The notes under the pieces: generated by a model | What the model was told of the DNA's origin: nothing | The model's input: only the letters and a program-made list of their open reading frames with translations | The model's database searches: none | NCBI GenBank assembly: GCA_038373865.1 | Contig: JAXGGA010005534.1 | Span: 1-64,000 of the forward strand | Length of the DNA stretch: 64,000 nucleotides | Direction of reading: 5' to 3' | From: Uloborus plumipes | Lineage: Eukaryota; Arthropoda; Arachnida; Araneae; Uloboridae | Position numbers and translations under genes: made by a program | Part shown: one piece after another, positions 1 through 12,157 of the stretch | Position numbering within the stretch: position 1 is the stretch's first letter | Layout of the letters: each line of letters starts with the position of its first letter

Positions 1-93
1 GCCTGAAAAACATACGATAGGAAAATTAATTATTTTGAATGTATTAGTTCAACTTATATGCAAAACAATGAATATGAACTGAGGGTATAATGG

Positions 94-500
94 TATACTG
101 CAACGAAATGTCGTTTTTACAGTTTAATACTGGAAGCAGAGGTTCCAATTTAAAATTGCAAAATGCACAGTAATAAACTTTAAAGCTAGCAATTTTAGTT
201 TCTTACAGTAAAGTTAGAAATTTTACAGTTTATTGCCGTAAAATTTATCTCTATTATACCGTAAAAACAACAATATAATACTGGCAGCAGAGGTTCCAGT
301 TTAAAACTGTAAAATGCAAGGTAATAAACTGTAAAATTAGCAGTTTTATAGTTTTTTTACTGTAAAATTAGCAATTTTACAGTTTAGTACTATAAAAGTA
401 GCACTTTTACAGTTTAGTGTAGTAAAATTAGCAATTTTTAGTTTATTACAATAAAATCAGCTATATTATACTGTAAAAACAACATTCATTTTTGAGTGTG
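94..500. mobile_element. Palindromic 'ACAGTTTATTACTGTAAAAT' MITE, copy 1
   Basis: First of at least six related copies in the window. It has a TATACTGCAACGAAATG-like left end, the family block CTGGCAGCAGAGGTTCCAGT (here twice), and internal tandem inverted units built from ACAGTTTAnTACTGTAAAAT and TTAGCAATTTTACAG. The right end resembles the CATTTTTTnCAGTGTA terminus of better-preserved copies. It is non-coding and lies in the partial third intron. Confidence 0.6.
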
Positions 501-3500
501 AGGGTATGTGAACTGTATAGGACGAAAGAGTTGTTGTCCACTCCTATTAATTCCGCAACGTCATAGTACGTAGACCTAATTACATGTTTTTTAAAAGACA
601 TGTATTGGAACAATATATACATAGTAACTTAGGTAAAAGGTTAAGAAGAAGCAAAATGAACATCAACTACTAAATAAATATTTTTATTTCAAGCATATAC
701 TATCAGAGAAACATTCTGTCCGTTCTTTTAAAGCATGCTGTTGCGTGACAAATACGATCAAACGTTTGACAGTTCTTTCATCATCATATCAGCGTGACAA
801 ATATTTGACAAATTGTTTTCAAGGAAGGAGAAAGACATCCTTTTGAGACCTCTTGTCAATCTCTCCGAATAGAAAATGTGAGATATAAGTCTTTCAATCA
901 ATACGACTGAGTTGAAGATGACTGTTTTCAAAACCTTTCACCAAATGTTGGTAATTTGCTATTGTGATCAGGAAATCGATGACATTAGAGCAGCGCCATC
1001 TGTTGGTGACGTTTTCTAGTCTCTAAATAGGAAAATTGATGCACGCCTTTTTGATCATAAGTATTGAACTTTAAAGAGACTTCAAGATTTTCGACTATTT
1101 CCATTATATTTATTTTTTCTCTTTCTCTTCATTTAATGTTTTTTTTCTTTGTTTTAAATATAGTTTAAAAGGAAATTTTTAGATTATTGTGCCTTCTAAT
1201 TTTCAATAATGTTTGCCAGTTGCAGATGTTTCATAGCTTACTATTGCACCAATAATAGTAAGTTATGAAACATCAGGTATGAGTTGCGTCATTGATGAAT
1301 TGTTTTTTAAAACAAAGAAGGAAAATGATTGCACTGAAAATAAAAGTTTTTCAAGTTAATTGATTAATATACTTTTATATATTGTCAAATAACTGTCTAT
1401 TATTCATAATGTAAGCTATTTAACCTATCAGAATAACCTATACAAAGGGACTACGATTCAAAGAAACGCCTCCGCTTTTGGGAGTGTCCGTTAAGGGAGG
1501 GTTTTAAATAGATTTCGTTTTGTCAAGTAATAACCATACGTTTTGATTCAGGCAACAGTTACTTCTAAATAATTAGTTTTCACTTTTTGATAACCCGTGA
1601 AAAAAAATCATTTTGTTATTCTGTTCACTCGCTTAGTATGAAAAGAATTGCCTCCCCCCTCCCTTTTGAAAGATGTAGCATACTAAAAGGAAGTTTCTTT
1701 AATTTTTCTCTCAATAAGTTAATAACAAGGAGTAGGTATAATTGTTTTTAGATTTTTTTAAGCATTTTTATTTTTACAAAATTTGTGATTGGAAATTTTA
1801 GAGAATCACCCATAAATGGCGGTTACTGTTCCTTACTCCCGAAGTCGCTTGCACATTCCCCTCGAAAGTTCTGAAACTTTGCATTGAGGCAAACGGCGTA
1901 TCAAAACATCTGTACATGATTTTCACCCACATAGTTTTCATAATGAGATTTTAGCTTTAAATTTTGAGTTTAGTACAAAAAATGTAGGAAACGGTGAGGG
2001 AAAACATCATATAGATATATAGTTATCAACGCTCGTAATTTTAAACATAGTAGCAAAAAAAAAAAAAAAAGTTTTTAGAATTGTACCAAATCTTATGTAA
2101 AAAATAGTCTAACGGTCTAATTTTCATAAGTTTTTCAATTAGCTGAATGCTCGTTAACATAACAATATTGCAGGACATAAACTATTTGTTACGAACATTA
2201 CATTATACTTCATTCATGTTGAGGTAGAAGGCAAGAAAATTGAATGTAATCAATTTTTTAGTTTATTTGAATCGTAAAATTAGATTAATGTAAACGTGAC
2301 GTTATAATTAAAACAACTACTTGTGATGTTTTCTACAACGTAAATTTTATAAAATGTAACATAGTTAAAAATGTATTTTCTTCAATGCTTTACTTAATCT
2401 TAAATCAATGCAAATGTACTTCATTAAACGTTTTTATAAATCTGGAGCACTTAATTAGCTTGAATAATTATATTTGCCCTCATTAAAAAAGTCATTAATT
2501 AACAATAAAGTTTCACCGAAATAAATTAATGTTTTTTCAATGGAACGAAAACATATAGAAATCATTAAATGATCAAATATAAATACTGTAAAATATTATT
2601 TTTAGTTACATAATTACCCACGATGAACTGATTTAATGTAATTAATTTTTCATTGCATTGTGAGTGTGATTGATTTAATAATTAAGGATCAATAAAGTAA
2701 TCACTCACTCCATCATGCAATTAAAAATAGCTATTTATTAACAACTGTTAATGATTATGAAAATATATTAGAAAATCATATTGTTTTTTTCGTTTAGTTA
2801 AGTAACAATTCCGTGGCAAAACTAATCATTTAAATATTTTCAAGTATATTGCAGTTTGACAGAACGTTTAAAAAAACGACTAATTGAATGACTCTTGATT
2901 TTTAAACATAAAACAACTTAACTGATTTATAAAAAAAATAGTTTATGAATGGTATTAAAAGCAGGAATGCCTCCAATGGTTCAGTATTTGCTATAAGCTA
3001 AGTTCTATTTCTATTACCTAGCCACAACATATATTTTTAAAGGTGAAAAAAAAATCTATCTCATTTTTCTGATTGTACTAGGCCGGAAAATTGAAAAGAA
3101 ATGAAGAATGAAAATGTAAATAAGCATAGTCAAACGTTTTGAGATATAAGCAAACAGAAGCACTGCGGAACATTTTTTGATACAAGGACATTAAGAAAAA
3201 GTTTCTGAAAACATTTAACTTCTCCAACTACTTAATTAAAGAATAATCTAAATTTAAAGCATAAAATTTAGGAATTCCTTTTAATATAAGGCTTTACAAA
3301 ATATTTAGCTTTTATTTTTTTTTTATAAGAGGTTCGCCATATAGAAGTTCAAAAGAAATCCTCTCTATAAGGGTTCTAAAAATTAGTTCGCGCGTATATG
3401 CTTAAGACACCAAGAAGCTAAGCCATTAATGAAGTGACATTTCATCCGGGGCTTAGAAATGCATTTACTCGTTGCATGATTTATAAAACAGAAGCATTGC

Positions 3501-3990
3501 AATTCATTGGGTTTCTTTACGAACGTGAGGTAAATGTCTCCTATAAATATGATGCATTGGCACTAATGAGTTAAGGTGAAGAAAATTAGTGTTTGATAAC
3601 ATTAAGCTGCAAGAAAACTTTTCAAGATATTCATAGCGACCACTTATGTACCGAGTTCATCAAAACTTGAATTTAATTTTTAACAAGTTGTTACAAATAT
3701 TCTTGATCTGCCGCAAACCTGTTAAAACGTCATCCCAAATGCTTTAATATATGTTTTTAAAAACAGATATAAACTAGAATTATTTTTCTCTTATGTTTCA
3801 TTTTTATATTCTACACAAAAAAATACTTCAGAAACTACCGAATTTAATCTGCTAAATGGACTTAAAAAGTAAGACTTATTTTACATTGAAAAGTAATATA
3901 TTAAAATTTCTCAATACCTATTTAGAAAAAAACACAATTTAAACCTTTTTATTTCTATCGTAGCAATACTATAAATAAGAAGGTTGATAA
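501..3990. other. AT-rich intronic DNA, no gene recognised
   Basis: About 3.5 kb of the partial third intron. The only structure I could pick out is a strong hairpin at 1225-1274. Otherwise there are A/T homopolymers and short degenerate repeats. Both strands were scanned for long open frames or splice-flanked coding signatures and none was found. Confidence 0.6.
1225..1274. repeat. Hairpin with 21-bp stem and 8-nt loop
   Basis: GATGTTTCATAGCTTACTAT(T) pairs with AATAGTAAGTTATGAAACAT(C) across GCACCAAT, with one G/A-type mismatch. No target-site duplication or longer TIR was seen around it, so it may be a small MITE remnant or an isolated hairpin. Confidence 0.6.
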
Positions 3991-4095
3991 TGTCCAATAC
4001 ACCACCAACTCGGTTATTCCATCCGAGGACTGCAGTTTCCGGCTTATTGGCCCTGGTCAGCCTGGAGTGGGAAGTAACCGAGCTGGAAGGATGAT
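3990..4095. repeat. GC-richer repeat-like segment (possible SINE fragment)
   Basis: A roughly 100-bp block of much higher GC than its surroundings, with short internal inverted matches (ACTCGGTTATTCCATCCGAG and CGGTTAC/GTAACCG type) and near-identical ends (GATAATGTCC left, GATGATAATG right). It lies 400 bp from the tRNA-like SINE. It looks like a dispersed repeat, but no second copy is present in the window to prove it. Confidence 0.35.
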
Positions 4096-4497
4096 AATGT
4101 TAAGATATTAGGGAGAATAGCTTTCATGAAAATTGAAATACGCCCAATAGTGTTTTCGAAATGAATTAAAATCGTTCCGATGCACTATAAAATAGATTTT
4201 GCCTTACATAGGAGCGAGAAATATGCACTACATTAATTGTTTATTTGCTTATGATGCTGTTAGCAAGGCCACTGAGAGACAAGGCATGACCCGCATGACT
4301 TTAATCACCGTGCTCCCTATCATCGGAAAAACGTCTTTAAACTACATTTCAGTCCCAAGCACCCACAAGTGCCGAGCCCCAACTTTCCGACTTTGCTAAT
4401 ATGGCCTCTCTTCGACCCTAGCTGTTAGCTTTTCAGGGACGATATAAGGATTCACAAACATACATCTGTTGATGCATGCAATGAAAGTAAGCATTTC

Positions 4498-4690
4498 TTT
4501 TTTTTTAAATACTGAAACCGTCAGCTTTGACATACATGAGGACTGCGTACTATACGCTTTGCCTCCTGAGAAGCACAGGACAGATTTACGGCACAGAGAG
4601 ATTGAAATAACATCCATGGGCAGGGTGGGACTCCAACCCGCTACTTCTTGCTTACGAGGAGAAGACTCTACCTCTAAGCTACCGAGGCCC
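4498..4690 (-). mobile_element. tRNA-derived SINE
   Basis: The minus-strand head starts GGGCCTCGG and has an A box (TAGCTTAGAGG) and a B box (GGGTTGGAGTCCC) at tRNA spacing, followed by about 110 bp of unrelated body and an A-rich tail ending near 4498. Flanks are an imperfect 11-bp target duplication: GCAAACATTTC at 4691-4701 and GTAAGCATTTC at 4487-4497 (9 of 11 match). The head resembles a threonine-type tRNA (CTCGTAA loop), but the anticodon stem no longer pairs, so it is a retroposon and not a functional tRNA gene. It sits in intron 3 about 210 bp downstream of exon 3. Confidence 0.75.
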
Positions 4691-4904
4691 GCAAACATTT
4701 CAGCCATGCTTTGTAACTGTGTATACTATTTGTATTGTCACACATCTATACTGCCACCTACACGAATGAAAATTTATATGTATGTATCCGCACGAGCAAA
4801 ACGCATGCTTTATTGCTATGTAAACTTCCACGCAATGAAAGAGACAGCTCACTACACCCAACAGGGAAATCAAGCAAGAAACACAAAGAAGGCAAATCAC
4901 TCAC

Positions 4905-5216
4905 CAGGATAATATGCGATTCTCTTTGCTTTCATATAATTGGTGCCAGGAAGCTCCAATACGCACTCAAACACGGATGCTCCATTCTTCGATAATTCGG
5001 TTGCACTAAACGTCCTATGTAAATAAGCGTCGTAGGCACCGGAAGGTTTGGAATTCGAATGAGCCACCACGTCGGTAATTGGCTGTTGATTGCCAGTTGA
5101 TGATCCAAGGTACAACTTTAATACTGGGTTTGGAAATAGCCCTTGAGCTTCACACGTGACGTTAACGGAAGAGTCTTTTAGCTCTGTGTATGACAGCTCG
5201 AACTCGTTGGCAGGAA
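4905..5216 (-). CDS. Exon 3 of two-Ig-domain protein: second Ig domain
   Basis: A 312-nt phase 1-1 exon with acceptor ttctttttttcAG (AG at 5218-5217) and donor GTGAGT at 4904-4899. It encodes residues 149-252. Exon 2's last G plus TT gives Val149, then PANEFELSY. The domain has Cys170 in VNVTCEAQG and Cys233 in VFECVLELPG, a C2-like Ig layout with a LFPNPVLKLY strand. One sequon lies at Asn167 (NVT). The PGTNYMKAKR segment before the donor is the end of the G-strand region. Because a good donor follows, at least one more exon must lie left of the window, perhaps a juxtamembrane/TM or GPI-signal exon. The domain architecture so far (signal, Ig, Ig) suggests an extracellular recognition or adhesion role; the partner is unknown. 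Confidence 0.87.
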
Positions 5217-5333
5217 CTGAAAAAAAGAATATAAGGCGAAAACGAGAGGCGTAAGTACATAAAACAATAAAATCGAAACAACGTATAATAAAGGAAAAAC
5301 AAAACGACCCCAAAGCTAAAGGTGAGCAGGAAC

Positions 5334-5954
5334 CAGGGTTGCCAGATTTTGAAACAGAAAAAATACTACGCCGTCTCTAAATAATACTACAAAATCGTAT
5401 TTTTGTATTTGTAATTGATACTGAGTGACGATCTTCCATCTTGTGTGAAACTGCTACCAAGGTATACATGAAGAAAAACAGTATCAGTTGATCAATTTTG
5501 GTTTAAATTTTGGAAGTATAAAGGAAGGGGGGGATTCAGAAATAAAAATTTCAATAAACGTATACTTTTATTGTCATAACTGCCGCTTTCAAATTCAGAT
5601 TCTGAAAGAATTTTCAATAGTGTGTCGCTAAGTAAGACAAAACACCGAAACAGTTTGAGCGCTACAGCTGTTTCAAATAATTTTAAGATGGTTGGGAAGG
5701 AAACTGTTGAATTTAAACCAGTACATAACAAGATGCTAAAATCATTTAACTCACATAAATCTTTTAATAGGAAATAACAATTTAAATTGTAAAATTTTTT
5801 GTGTTTTTTTTTTTTTTTTTTTTCTCTCATTAAAGGAATTAAAAATACCATTTCTAAACTACTTTTTAACAGAGTACTACAAAAATACTACGCAACTTAT
5901 TTGGGACGATAAAGTACAACCGTAGAATCAAAAATACTACATATGGCAACCCTG
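5334..5954. mobile_element. hAT-type MITE with perfect 8-bp target duplication
   Basis: Terminal inverted repeats CAGGGTTGCCAGAT (left) and ATATGGCAACCCTG (right) are flanked by identical GCAGGAAC at 5326-5333 and 5955-5962. CAGGG termini and 8-bp duplications are the mark of the hAT superfamily. Length is 621 bp with no transposase frame. Sub-terminal AAAATACTAC motifs recur at both ends. Insertion is in intron 2 about 110 bp upstream of the exon 3 acceptor. The perfect duplication suggests a fairly recent insertion. Confidence 0.85.
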
Positions 5955-5962
5955 GCAGGAAC

Positions 5963-6060
5963 ACTGCAGACACGTGTTTCGGCGTTACAAGGACAACCTT
6001 TTTCAACGCAAAATTTTAAGATATCCTTCAAAAGCGAAGTCTTGTCATCTATTAGCTCTA
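5963..6060 (+). repeat. Foldback-element arm fragment
   Basis: ACTGCAGACACGTGTTTCGG and the following CGTTACAAGGAC...TTTTTCAACGCAAAATTTT match the arm of the foldback element at 34221-34484. The hAT MITE therefore landed inside an older copy of that repeat. Only one arm is recognisable here. Confidence 0.6.
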
Positions 6061-6731
6061 ACTTTTGCATTGAACAATGCGTGTCCTGTTACGTCGAAGT
6101 GCAAGTTCTCAGTATTTCTACTCCTTTGCGTTTTTTACAGTTTTTTGCTTTTATTTCCCAAGCAAAGATATTTTTACAGTTGCAAAACAATGTATAGTCT
6201 AGCTTTGACCAATTGACTTCTACTGAAGTTAACCCAACTGTGCCCAAGTTTTTTAAAAAGTTTTTTTCAATTTTTATCTGCTTAAAACTCTTACTTGGAA
6301 TGGTTTACATACATTTTATACTTAAAATAGTTCGCCGTTGCAATATTTATTAAGTTATTTAACTTTCTTTTTATGGGATATTTTGCAGCTATGTGAGCAA
6401 GATAGGATATTACTTGATTTTACTTTTGCAAAGTAACATTACAGAAAGCATCTGTGATCACTTTTAAGCAAATAATTTTAAATTAGTTTAATTTTATGAA
6501 AAATAAGTTCGCAAAAAAAAATACTTTCTGTGGCTACCCATGCTGGATCGTTGCTTGACTGATTTGTCAGAAAATAGCTGTCAATAAATAAACTCTGATG
6601 TCCAAATAGTGACTCTAACTGGTTTTCTCATGAAGAAGGACTATTTAACTTGTGAAAAACAGCTTTAGTAAAAGAATACACCCATTACAGGTTTTTGTAT
6701 ACAGTAATTAACAAGCGTCACGTTTTTAGGC

Positions 6732-6963
6732 TACCGTAAAGTCGGGTTACTTGGACCCTAAGGGGTTACTTGAGCCCATTACAGTAAAATGATAAAATCT
6801 AGGTTTGGTACTTATTAGTTGAAGACTTGCACGTAGTTCCTCGTTTCTCCTCTAGGTAGAAGCACTCTTCAGTCTCTAATGCTAGTACCAAACCCAGATT
6901 TTATCATTTTACTGTGGGCTCAAGTAACCTCCTTGTGGGTCCAAGTAACCCGACTTTACGGTA
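6732..6963. mobile_element. Foldback MITE with about 95-bp inverted arms
   Basis: Left arm begins TACCGTAAAGTCGGGTTACT and the right arm ends with the inverse, AAGTAACCCGACTTTACGGTA. The match continues inward through GGCTCAAGTAACC and ATTTTATCATTTTACTG to TTGGTACT, with a short non-paired centre around 6815-6880. Termini with TA suggest a TA-targeting (Tc1/mariner/pogo-like) origin. Non-coding; the open frame over its right end is an artefact. Confidence 0.8.
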
Positions 6964-7069
6964 CTGGGCATAAATTGGTTAAAACGGTTGACATGTTTAA
7001 AGTAGGAGTGATGAAAACTGGTTCACGCAGCCGACAACGATTCGCGCGTTGTGCCAATACCTTTTCTAA

Positions 7070-7200
7070 ACTACTTTTCAACAGAGTCCTACAAAAATAA
7101 TACGCTCCTTATTTGGGACGAAAAAATACAACCGTAGAACCAAAAATACTACATCTGGCAACAGTAGAAGGAACACTGCAGACACGTGTTCCTGCCAGGG
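7070..7200. repeat. Partial copy of hAT MITE end plus flanking repeat
   Basis: TACAAAAATAATACG, TTATTTGGGACGA, CAACCGTAGAACCAAAAATA and CTACATCTGGCAAC match the right end of the MITE at 5334-5954, and the next 35 bases (GGAACACTGCAGACACGTGT) match that copy's 3' flank. Shared flank implies a local duplication of the whole junction or a second insertion in the same host repeat. Confidence 0.65.
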
Positions 7201-7204
7201 CAAA

Positions 7205-10200
7205 GCTGCTTATCACAGGTGAAAGTCTATTTCTTGTAGACCCAGACTATACGTTTAGTTTCTTCCCTTCCCTAAATGCAAAATGAATGCAATTGTCACA
7301 CTAAATAGTCACACTAAAACAATTTAAATCATCGTCGTAATCTATTTTATTTATTTACAAAACTGTGTTCCGTTGAAAAATAAGGAACACATTCTATAAA
7401 TGTGCCTACTTAGCATATGTATTCGAAAAGTTTCATAATTGCCACTAAAAATATTTAGCGTGCAAAAAGTTATTTAAATAGAAACATTCAAAACGGCAGC
7501 TTAAAAAATGTAATGTTGATATAACGTATGTACTATTTTTCTTTTTTCCTTTTCTTTTCAGAAATCAATATGTTACTTTTTTGACCAGACCTATCGAACG
7601 CAAAAAACTTCCATTTATTTTCAGCTTTTAGTGCCAAACAAAATGCGTTTGTCGATAGCAAAGCAAAATGTCACACGTAACCATGATTTGAACCAGGATG
7701 CATAAATCATTATTGACTTCCTCTTCGACAAGCAAAAGGAAATGAGCGTCAGAGTAATTATGCGTCTGTTAAGTGCTTTACGGCACTATTTTTCTTTACC
7801 TTTCATCAGACTAAAATCACGTAATGAAACAGAAAAGCGTGAAATACAAAAGAGTTCTACTGTTTTAAGCACATTATTTCACATCTCTTTATGTTTAATT
7901 ATTTATTTATGTACTGTTTTTAATTGATACAGAATTTGTTCAAGTATTATATGGCGTTCGGATGCTTTTCTTTTCGTAAATGGAAAATTTGAATAAAATA
8001 GCCTTCTAGGCTACACAACGACTAATTTGTAATCTTCTGCAATCGGCAATACTCTTTCCCATGAGTTAAAAAGAAGAGAAGAAAAATACATTGGAAACTG
8101 TATCGGAGACGAAAAATACACTGGAAACTGTATCGGAGAAGAATTTGACATTATATCTAAGAATAAAAATTAATTTATAAAAAAACAAAAACATAAGCTC
8201 TTTCTAAATTAGCCAATTCTCGAAGAAGAATGAAGACAAAATCTGTAAGTGAAAGTTTTGCTGATGAGCCTAAATCCTTTATCAAATAACAAGCCTTTGT
8301 CAAACAATGAATAAATTGTGCTTGGGGTGCATAGAAGATTCGAAGTGATGTTTCGAATGGACAATGTATATAGTCCGATATGGCTACACGACATGTTTAC
8401 GGGCAAAATCAAACATGCAATTGTTAAAAAAGATTTAAAAACGAAAATGTATAAGCAACCATAATTTTTATTAAAAAAAATAACTTTTAAGCTCTTTTTT
8501 TTCAAATCAACCTTGATTCATTTTGATTAATATTTTGTTTCTAATATAATGAATTGCAATTATTTAGTTCATTAGTACGTTCTTTCGTCGACGAAAAAAA
8601 AAAGGTTTTGTTATGTTATTTCACGTGGAGCAAATAACATGATGGCGTGATGCGAGTTGCTTGACTTCCAGAATAAAGTTTCAATCTTACTTTTTCGTAA
8701 TAAAAAATTTATTTCGTATTTGGTAGTACAGATCTATTTCCCTATCGAACGTCATAAATATTAATGAACAATATTAATTAACCGAGGCCACAATCTAATA
8801 TATTCAGATAACCCACAAAATATCATCCAAAAATCTTAAGTAATAATATCTTAAATATTTTTCGTCGTGTTAAATATCATCTACATGATTTCCAATTTTA
8901 ACATTCTACTGCTTATTGAAAATGCTCCCATTCTCTCTTTGTTGACGTTATTACTGTGTTATTTCCATTTTGCAAATATAAAACTAATAAAATCCCAACA
9001 CTCTTATCTAAACTGGCTCTCACTCTCTTATCTAATTATCATTAAAGCTGAAATGTTTCTAATCAACTAAATTGTTCTTGGATAATTCATCGCGTTATAT
9101 GCAAAGTATTTCGCCTGAACAAGATAGGGCTCTTACTACTGATTTAATTAACTAAACTAAATCGATTATTAATAGAATTCATCCCTCCTTGCGCTTTCTA
9201 GCTCAATGACACAGCAGATACAGTGGCTCGAAGAACACAGTCACCGTTGGTAATTGGGTAGCTGGCAGAATGTATCTATGGAACGGAATTTTTTTTTGCT
9301 ACAATTTATGATGAAATGACGTAACATATACGAAATTTTGTATACAGTGTTACTTACAGGGAAACTAAATCTGTTCATAATTTGTATTAATACCGAAAAG
9401 CTTCCGAAAGAGGAAAAATACTAGAAAAGCATTAATTTTGTTGAAGTGAATTACAACGTGAGATTATACAGAAGAGTATACAGCGTGAGTAATAAGAGCT
9501 GAAAAAACATTAACTTTTTGACATTAAGGTTGAGTGAAACTTGATACCACCTAAGAATACCATTTAATTTCGCTCAAATGTTACATAATAGCTGAGACAG
9601 AAAACATTTTATTTCTGGATTTTTTAAATCAGTTTGGTGTTTAAAATTACAATCTAAATAATGTTAATAAATAATACTTTCAGGTTTTCCAGGACAATAG
9701 TGGTCCATAAAATGAATGATGTATCAGACTTCACATTGTATGCCCCCCCCCCTTAAGCACTTAAGTATTATACTAATTCCTTTTACAAAAACTTGGGTTG
9801 ATAAAAACTCTGTTTACAGCAAATACATTCTTAAAGTTCTTGTAAAATATGGAAAAATAATGAGGAAAATATTAAGTTTTCACTTGCATACAAAGTAACT
9901 GAGATAACCGTGGGGCTATTAAAAATGGTTTTGGAATTAAATAAAAGTATGCGTCATAATTCAAAAATTAAGTAACTGAACTCCAATTTTAATACAAAAT
10001 AAGTGCAAAAAACTAAAGAAGATAAGAATAATAAAAATTAAACAGAAAAGTGTGCCAGTATATATTTTTAAAGTGGTAAATTCAAATCGTCTTGTAGCCT
10101 ATAACATAGGAACAGCAACAACCAACTTCAGTGGTTTTTATTATTATGATGATTCTAATAATATGCGTAGGGCAGACCGAGCAGGGAAAAAATACTTCCA

Positions 10201-11400
10201 GTGAATGAACACCTCATATATACTTTTTGAAAAAATAAGGGTTTGAAACATTTTTTTGAAATAAATCAGAAGGAGGATGCTTCATTTCAAAAATAATCTA
10301 CTCGCATAATCTATGGCACTATGAAAGACGAAAGTGTCATGTAATTGTACAACTAAACTGCGCAAGAATAATACTGCATTTAACTCTCGCGATTATGTTT
10401 TAAAATTCCAACCAAACCTGTTCCATTTGTGGTTGTAGTATTCGGCATTTTTTAAACACAAAGACTATTGCATTGTAGTCTAAAAAAATCGCACTTCATC
10501 TCCCTGCCCCTTTTTAAAATAAAAATAGGGAAGTACATTTAATCCTTGAAATATATTCTTTCATTTCTACTACAAAACAGTCGAAGTAAACAAAACACTT
10601 TTACATATTTCAGTTCATTATAACAAGAGCCCTTGTAATAAGTTTTTAAAAATATGACAGGAAAGCCTTTGTTTTGATTTTATTGGTTTAAGTCAATTTT
10701 CGGAGGCTCAACTTTTTCATGCTGTGCACTTTATCTCAACAGTTATTCAAGTTCTCTCACTATAATTTAAACTCAATTAAAAAGAATATACTAAAGAAAA
10801 TAGTTTTTATTTTCTGTTTCAAAAAAATTCATACTTAACGAAAATAGAGACAACCTATTTGCTGAAAAGATTAACTTGACGTTCTTTAACGGAGCTAACA
10901 CTAAGTAAAAAAACATGAAGTATTTTCCAAAGCTGGATTACCTCCAAACTTAATGCCTTTTATTGAAATATTCTTTCTTTTCGATAAGGTTCATTTGACA
11001 CTACTACGTACTGGAAAAGATTCTAGATTCTGATAAAGAACAAGAAGTGCTTATTAAAAGTTAGGATTTTTTATTCATAATCAATGATGTTAAAAATTCA
11101 TTCTTGGGTCATACTCAACTTTTGTACTTATCTCAAATAAGTAGGAGTAAGCACGCCCTTTCGAAACTTCTTACACATAAAAGTCGATGCCAATTGAATA
11201 TTTATAAAAGCAATAAACATTTCTTTTAATGCAGTTTTTCTTTGTCATGCGCTATAAATAGTGAAAAACCGCATAAATAGTGAAAAAAAAAGATTTTTAT
11301 TTATTTTTCACTCTTTTTTATTTCTTTTTCACTTTATTAAAATTTCTTTTCCGTTTTATTTGCATTTTAATTTATTTATTTATTTGTTTGTTCATTTTGT
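7205..11400. other. AT-rich intron 2 DNA, no gene recognised
   Basis: About 4.2 kb. Holds a 30-bp tandem duplication at 8081-8140 and a C9 tract near 9727, otherwise no recognised feature. Open frames here are short and of AT-rich composition. Confidence 0.55.
8081..8140 (+). repeat. Two tandem 30-bp units
   Basis: GAAAAATACATTGGAAACTG plus TATCGGAGAC at 8081-8110 is repeated at 8111-8140 with two differences. Confidence 0.85.
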
Positions 11401-11403
11401 GAT

Positions 11404-11922
11404 ACCTGACAAACCTGTCTATCTCGAATTTCACGGTACAGAAGAAAAATTCGAGATACGGAGTTTTCGAGATACAGGGGTTGTGATAAAATATACAAAA
11501 ATAAGCAATTGAAACAAAGTCAAATACTTAATACATTGTTTTGCATTGATATTGTTAAATATTTTACAGTATGACATGTTGTGAGTCCACGTTTTACTAA
11601 TTGTGATGTCTGTATCTGTAGTAATGTTAATGCATACCTTTAAGTACGAACATAGTGTTTAAATGATTGTGCAAAAGATGATTTTTGACTCCAAGTTTTA
11701 CCATTGATAAAGGTGGTTGGAGACGAAATTCAAAACTGACAGTCTTCAAAATTCGAGATATAGAGGCTTTCGTTAAAAATCATTCGAGATAAATGTGAGA
11801 AAAAACATTAAATGTTGTTTCTGTATTCTTTTGCATTACTGTAAAAGCATGGAAATTGAAAATTTTCGACGTAGAGAGGTTTTCGAGATAAATAGGTTCG
11901 AGATAAACGGGTTCGACTGTAC
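11404..11922. mobile_element. Degenerate TIR element of the 'TTCGAGATA' type
   Basis: Right end inverse-reads TACAGTCGAACCCGTTTATC then TCGAACCTATTTATCTCGAA. The left end carries CAAACCTGTCTATCTCGAAT. Internal copies of TTCGAGATA recur (11448, 11467, 11752, 11781, 11883, 11899). The CAGTCGAACCCG terminus resembles the ends at 14160-14335 and 37480-37655, suggesting one loose pogo/Tigger-like group. No transposase frame. It lies about 240 bp downstream of exon 2. Confidence 0.5.
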
Positions 11923-12157
11923 TTAATTCACAAGTTAAAAGAAAGTAATAGCTAACTGATTTTGTTATCAGGAATGTTAAGCAAAAGAAAAACTCACACC
12001 TCCAATACTTCACCCATTTATAAAAAATATATCTGAAGAAATCATACATAAAAGTAAATAATGATTCTTAATGTTATTCTCTCGACAATCTCAAACGAAA
12101 CTTTGTTTTATTTTAGAAACTGAAGTGAAACAGAGATATTGCGTGATAATTACTCAC

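Larger units (their letters stand above)
5217..12157 (-). other. Intron 2 (about 6.9 kb) of the Ig-domain gene
   Basis: Runs between the two Ig-domain exons, with GT-AG ends and phase 1. It contains the hAT MITE at 5334-5954, a partial second copy of the same repeat near 7070-7200, a foldback MITE at 6732-6963 and a degenerate TIR element at 11404-11922. The remainder is AT-rich without recognised genes. Confidence 0.85.

Noticed and set aside
4617..4690. Functional tRNA gene on the minus strand
   Set aside because: A and B boxes are present, but the anticodon stem does not pair and an A-rich tail and target duplication follow, so it is the head of a SINE.
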